This document shows, one piece after another, positions 4,961 to 5,303 of a DNA stretch of 5,303 nucleotides. The first letter of the stretch is position 1; every line of letters starts with the position of its first letter. Origin of the DNA: Spirochaetaceae bacterium (GTDB lineage Bacteria; Spirochaetota; Spirochaetia; Treponematales; Breznakiellaceae); NCBI GenBank assembly GCA_031258615.1, contig JAIRMP010000091.1:1-5303 (forward strand). Reading direction: 5' to 3'. The translations under genes were made by a program, and so were the position numbers. The notes beneath the pieces are model-generated. The model had not been told where the DNA came from. It searched no databases and saw nothing but the letters and a program-made list of their open reading frames with translations.

Positions 4961-5170
4961 ATGAGTTACATTCCGGGGAAAAAGGCGGATTTTTTGGACC
5001 GGAGCGCGAACCCGATCCCGGTGTCCAAGGGCAACGCGGATATGCGGGCATTTGCCGCGAGGAACCCGCTGAACCTGACTTTTGGCGGGGCCGCGGGGCA
5101 AGCGGGTGTACTTAGCGGCACGGCGAAAAAGCGGCCGGAAAGCGGGATTTTCCCGGCGGTGATTCCGTAA
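4961..5170 (+). CDS. Alternative internal start: 69-residue protein beginning MSYIPGKK
   Basis: This is the first ATG in the frame downstream of the poly-C tract. AGGGGG (4950-4955) precedes it by five bases, a passable ribosome-binding sequence, but a CAAACC-AGGG-GGTTTG stem (4944-4959) would mask it. The start, YIP..KADFLD..AN...VSK.N, resembles from memory the N-terminus of a family of hypothetical proteins with a YIP...DF..W..N pattern; an Arg (CGG) stands where a Trp (TGG) would be expected. If that holds, this is a gene remnant with an unrelated C-terminus. GC-rich third codon positions support coding history. It is the same frame as the extended poly-C gene, so the two readings compete. 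Confidence 0.35.
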   Translation: MSYIPGKKADFLDRSANPIPVSKGNADMRAFAARNPLNLTFGGAAGQAGVLSGTAKKRPESGIFPAVIP

Positions 5171-5303
5171 TTCGTTGTTTGAAGAGGAGGCGCCTATGGA
5201 TCGTTAAAATATAGCCGGATATACGGTACGCGTATGAACAGCGTACAACACGGAAAGTGTTCCGGGAAAACGGTCGTTGACTGAAGGAACCAGCGTGATA
5301 GAA
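5171..5303 (+). other. Terminal stretch: strong ribosome-binding site before a three-codon frame; possible gene start at the edge
   Basis: AGAGGAGG (5183-5190) stands five bases from ATG (5196), but the frame reads Met-Asp-Arg-stop. A frame shifted by one base runs on from this point to a TGA at 5280-5282, so an indel near 5205 may have broken a small gene of about 29 codons. A short hairpin AACAC-GGAAA-GTGTT follows around 5247-5261. At the very end AAGGA (5284-5288) precedes GTG (5295), a possible start of a gene that continues outside the window. None of these can be called a gene on this evidence. Confidence 0.3.

Larger units (their letters stand above)
4695..5170 (+). pseudogene. Putative phase-variable exported protein, OFF by poly-C frameshift (or decayed gene)
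   Basis: From the ATG at 4695, which has an excellent ribosome-binding site, six codons lead into 14 consecutive C (4714-4727). As read, the frame is MNFNIFTPPPPSQVY and stops at 4740-4742. With 13 C it also stops at once (17 codons). With 15 C (158 residues) or 12 C (157 residues) it joins a frame that has no stop until TAA at 5168-5170. In the 15-C version residues 15-22 carry K and R, about 23-36 are hydrophobic, and an Ala-rich cleavage region lies near 42-45 (NSAIHA), so a signal peptide sits directly after the tract. The rest is Pro/Ala-rich and unrecognised, except that residues from about 90 (SYIPGKKADFLD) recall a small spirochaetal hypothetical family I know only loosely. No other ATG precedes the signal segment in that frame. 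Alternatives are transcriptional slippage, a homopolymer miscount or a true pseudogene. Confidence 0.6.

Noticed and set aside
4839..5115. Minus-strand 70-codon and plus-strand 66-codon frames in the poly-C gene
   Set aside because: Both lack ribosome-binding sites and are shadows of the longer stop-free frame that connects to the poly-C tract.

Overview
The window looks like chromosomal DNA of a moderately GC-rich spirochaete. I favour a Treponema relative of the termite-gut type. The grounds are a PASTA-tailed class B PBP, a very short signal peptidase I, a membrane-anchored LysM/M23 hydrolase, and dense intergenic hairpin repeats of a style I associate with those genomes. That placement is an inference and was not tested by any search.

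Layout: positions 1-565 carry no credible gene. They are a cluster of nested inverted repeats plus a 122-bp tandem repeat, ending about 8 bp past the ftsI stop. Positions 566-2892 hold a leftward two-gene unit, lepB then ftsI, joined by a one-base TAATG overlap. It is driven by a good sigma-70-type promoter at 2990-2962, which also fixes the lepB start at the ATG at 2892. Positions 2893-3000 are the divergent intergenic region. Positions 3001-4212 encode a rightward LysM-LysM-M23 peptidoglycan hydrolase. The three recognised genes therefore all concern the cell envelope: septal crosslinking, export processing and wall remodelling.

The part right of 4212 is accessory-looking. Two small genes (46 and 66 codons) overlap by ATGA. 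A possible promoter follows, then a duplicated ribosome-binding sequence and an ATG at 4695. Six codons into that frame lies a run of 14 C. As sequenced the frame stops after 15 codons. With 12 or 15 C it stays open for about 158 codons to 5170 and encodes a protein with a signal-peptide-like segment. This has the architecture of a phase-variable exported protein read in the OFF state, and it is the most interesting item here. A decayed gene or a miscounted homopolymer are the alternatives. The last 130 bases hold only a three-codon reading frame behind a strong ribosome-binding site and a possible gene start at the edge.
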